From the IMG/VR virus record IMGVR_UViG_3300044645_000808, positions 1 to 23,124 of that record: a stretch of DNA of 23,124 nt, one strand, 5' to 3'. Below the pieces are notes generated by a model that saw only the letters and a program-made list of their open reading frames with translations, did no database searches and was not told where the DNA came from. Positions within the stretch are counted from its first letter, which is position 1. Each line of letters opens with the position of its first letter. This document shows positions 21,542 to 23,124 of the stretch, piece by piece. Both the position numbers and the translations under genes were made by a program. This stretch comes from a virus.

Positions 21542-21563
21542 TCTTCATAAATAATTACACAAT

Positions 21564-21788
21564 ATGAAAACAAATTACGATCAGGTAACAGAGTTGCTAA
21601 CTCAACTAAACTTAAACTTTGATGATTTTTATTCTATTTATTTAACTAAAAATAGCATTCAATTATCAGCCAATTTTAACACTGAATTATCAAAGATACT
21701 TATTAATAATGACTTTGAAAGTAGAGTATCTTGTAATACTGGAGTACTTAATTTTACAAAAAATAATTTAACAATTACTTTATTATGA
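21564..21788 (+). CDS. Small protein of unknown function
   Basis: This 74-residue protein (MKTNYDQVTELLTQLNLNFD..., ending LTITLL) has an N-terminal helix and a set of short strands (NSIQLSANFN, GVLNFTKNNLTITLL). No known motif is seen. It is the first gene after a good promoter, and its stop overlaps the next start as ATGA, so it is probably translated with the following unknown gene. Composition is AT-rich like the preceding cassette. Confidence 0.6.
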   Translation: MKTNYDQVTELLTQLNLNFDDFYSIYLTKNSIQLSANFNTELSKILINNDFESRVSCNTGVLNFTKNNLTITLL

Positions 21789-22087
21789 AAACCTATTTTA
21801 CTTTTATGTACAATGACCGCAAGTGTGAGGTTGAGATGTACGATACTGATAACACAATGTGCGTAGCTACTTTTGAGGTAGATTGTGAAACATTACTACA
21901 GCATGAGTTTAAACTTACTGATTTAGATTTGTCATGTAAAGGCTCATATTTCACATGGGATTATTCAACTGAATCACCAAAAGAGGAGGAATTTATATTT
22001 AATCCTTATTTAGATGGGTTTGACTACTGCGAATCTGATGTTATTGATTATTTATTTAATGCTAACTTTGAACTTATAACATTATGA
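21785..22087 (+). CDS. Acidic small protein of unknown function
   Basis: The 100-residue protein is strongly acidic (Asp/Glu-rich, for example LTDLDLSCKGSYFTWDYSTE) with four to five cysteines spread along it and a beta-type N-terminus (MKTYFTFMYNDRKCEVEMYD). Both ends overlap neighbours as ATGA, which ties it to the recombination operon. Acidic phage early proteins can mimic DNA or inhibit host enzymes; nothing beyond charge supports that here. Confidence 0.6.
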   Translation: MKTYFTFMYNDRKCEVEMYDTDNTMCVATFEVDCETLLQHEFKLTDLDLSCKGSYFTWDYSTESPKEEEFIFNPYLDGFDYCESDVIDYLFNANFELITL

Positions 22088-22701
22088 GTATAGTAAAAAT
22101 TGCTGACTTGTATTCAGATATACAGGCAGCCGCACAGCAGGATCAATTACAATACTTGCTTAATCAAGATCCTAAACCTAATTGGGTAAAAACACATCCG
22201 TACATCAAAGGATATAAGTACCTCCCGATTGACAAAGTTGAGTATCTTTTAAAGCGAATATTCAAAGCCTATAAGATTGAAGTCACCGATCAGGGGCAGT
22301 CATTTAATGGAGTTTATGTACGTGTACGTGTACATTATCAAAACCCAATAACAGGCGAATGGTTATTCCATGATGGCATAGGAGCTATGCAGTTACAGAC
22401 TAAACAAGGGAGCAGCCCTGCGGACTTAGGGAACATTAATAACGGAGCTGTGAGTATGGCTTTCCCGATGGCTAAGACATTGGCAATTAAAGACGCTTGT
22501 GATCATTTCGGAAGATTATTTGGAAGTGATTTGAATCGAAAGGATTTAGCACCTCATTCAATGGATGTAACTTTGCAGGAGAAGGCAGAGGAGGAACGTA
22601 ATCGTTTACAGTTACTTTTAGAGAAAGCAGATACACCTGAGTTAAAACAAAAAATAAAACAGCAATATGAAGCACATAGTAAGTTTCAGCAAGGCAGTTG
22701 A
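22084..22701 (+). CDS. Rad52/Sak-like single-strand annealing protein
   Basis: The 205-residue protein shows a single-strand annealing protein pattern: KPNWVKTHPYIKGYKYLPID then VEYLLKRIFKAYKIEV, a strand region VRVRVHYQNPITGEWLFHDG, and GAVSMAFPMAKTLAIKDACD followed by HFGRLFGSDLNRKD. The A-x-x-MA-x-x-x-AI-x-DA...G-x-LFG-x-DLNR block is a hallmark of Rad52/Sak-type phage recombinases. The C-terminus is helical and charged. It anneals single-stranded DNA during phage recombination. The exonuclease gene downstream fits the usual annealase-nuclease pair. Its codons and base composition are less AT-rich than the preceding cassette. Confidence 0.78.
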   Translation: MSIVKIADLYSDIQAAAQQDQLQYLLNQDPKPNWVKTHPYIKGYKYLPIDKVEYLLKRIFKAYKIEVTDQGQSFNGVYVRVRVHYQNPITGEWLFHDGIGAMQLQTKQGSSPADLGNINNGAVSMAFPMAKTLAIKDACDHFGRLFGSDLNRKDLAPHSMDVTLQEKAEEERNRLQLLLEKADTPELKQKIKQQYEAHSKFQQGS

Positions 22702-22831
22702 TAAGCTTTTTGACCAGGATTTAAGCAAAGAACAAACATATAAACAATTAAAAAGATACATTAAATATTTATACAACAATGAAATACAGGGCATCGGCAA
22801 TAGGCAAATTAATGACAGAACCACGAAGTAA
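22667..22831 (+). CDS. Small protein between annealase and exonuclease (54 residues)
   Basis: ATG at 22667 opens a 54-residue frame ending at TAA 22829-22831. It overlaps the end of the annealing protein gene by 35 bases and the start of the exonuclease gene by 53 bases. The product (MKHIVSFSKAVDKLFDQDLS, then KEQTYKQLKRYIKYLYNNEI) is helical and basic. Its central part (about 26 codons) is not shared with a neighbour, so it fills a gap. Real translation is plausible but not proven; function is unknown. Confidence 0.5.
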   Translation: MKHIVSFSKAVDKLFDQDLSKEQTYKQLKRYIKYLYNNEIQGIGNRQINDRTTK

Positions 22832-23124
22832 ATCGGAGGTACTGTCGGAAACCACTAAAAGCTATTTATTAGAATTGTGGATTGAGAAAAACTACGGAAG
22901 AAAAAAAGTAATTGATAGTAAGTACATGAATAAAGGCATAGCAGTTGAAGAGCAATCTATTACTCTTTATTCACTTCATACCGGCGAATTCTATAAAAAG
23001 AACAATTACAGACATCAGAATGATTATATTACCGGAGAACCTGATATCATTACAGATGAATGCATCATTGATATTAAAAGTTCATGGGATATTTTTACCT
23101 TTATGGCATCAAAGCATAGCAAGG
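22779..23124 (+). CDS. YqaJ/Cas4-like PD-(D/E)xK exonuclease, N-terminal part (cut by window edge)
   Basis: ATG at 22779 opens a frame that runs to the window edge (115 complete codons). It starts MKYRASAIGKLMTEPRSKSE and shows the nuclease residues: Glu in GIAVEEQSITLYS, Asp in ITGEPDIIT, and the D-I-K of CIIDIKSSWDIFTF. This is the PD-(D/E)xK arrangement of YqaJ/lambda-exonuclease-like and Cas4-like phage nucleases. Such enzymes resect DNA ends to make single strands for the annealing protein encoded just upstream. The C-terminus, with further Gln/Lys/Tyr motifs, lies outside. The start overlaps the 54-residue gene. Confidence 0.8.
   Translation, partial: MKYRASAIGKLMTEPRSKSEVLSETTKSYLLELWIEKNYGRKKVIDSKYMNKGIAVEEQSITLYSLHTGEFYKKNNYRHQNDYITGEPDIITDECIIDIKSSWDIFTFMASKHSK

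Overview
The window looks like part of the genome of a long-tailed (siphovirus-like) phage or prophage of a Bacteroidetes host. Three things point there: AT-rich sequence; start regions without clear Shine-Dalgarno sequences but with the Bacteroidetes promoter pattern (TTTG or TTG near -33, TAnnTTTG near -7); and protein families common in Bacteroidetes phages (BT4734/VirE-N type primase, fibre proteins opening with a KISQL...VPIVQ motif, a tape measure ending in a GVDTIPAWLNEGEAVIP motif). No integrase, repressor, tRNA or CRISPR array is visible.

Layout: two gene blocks diverge from a control region at about 18660-18884. The leftward block (18657 down to 1) begins with a primase and an SF3-like helicase. 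A roughly 290-base gene-free region follows, full of TTTGTAAAAA repeats plus a perfect dyad. After it come a VRR-NUC-like nuclease, small conserved proteins, the terminase pair, a neck protein and probable tail terminator, fibre-like proteins, several very small genes, a tail assembly chaperone with a programmed -1 frameshift, the tape measure, two large tail-tip proteins, a Mu gpF/SPP1 gp7-like head protein, a small structural-type protein with its own promoter, and the N-terminus of a glycosyltransferase-like protein. Portal and major capsid genes are not recognisable and may lie left of the window.

The rightward block opens with a markedly AT-rich cassette: a MazG-like protein, a ParB/Srx-domain protein (IbrB-like) and a PAPS-reductase-family protein (IbrA-like), with its own promoter. 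A second promoter then precedes two unknown small genes and a recombination module: a Rad52/Sak-like annealing protein, a 54-residue protein and a YqaJ/Cas4-like exonuclease cut by the window edge.

Most notable signals: (1) a textbook C_CCT_TTT slippery site with an 8-base spacer and hairpin in the chaperone gene; (2) a structured leader RNA of about 100 bases before the primase, with two hairpins whose loops are perfectly complementary over 7 bases, the second forming an intrinsic terminator directly before the primase start; (3) an iteron-like array that could be a replication origin or operator cluster; (4) the AT-rich MazG-ParB-PAPS reductase cargo; (5) a small DDIF...NYKIY module shared by two different tail proteins. 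Functions are read from sequence by eye, without database searches.
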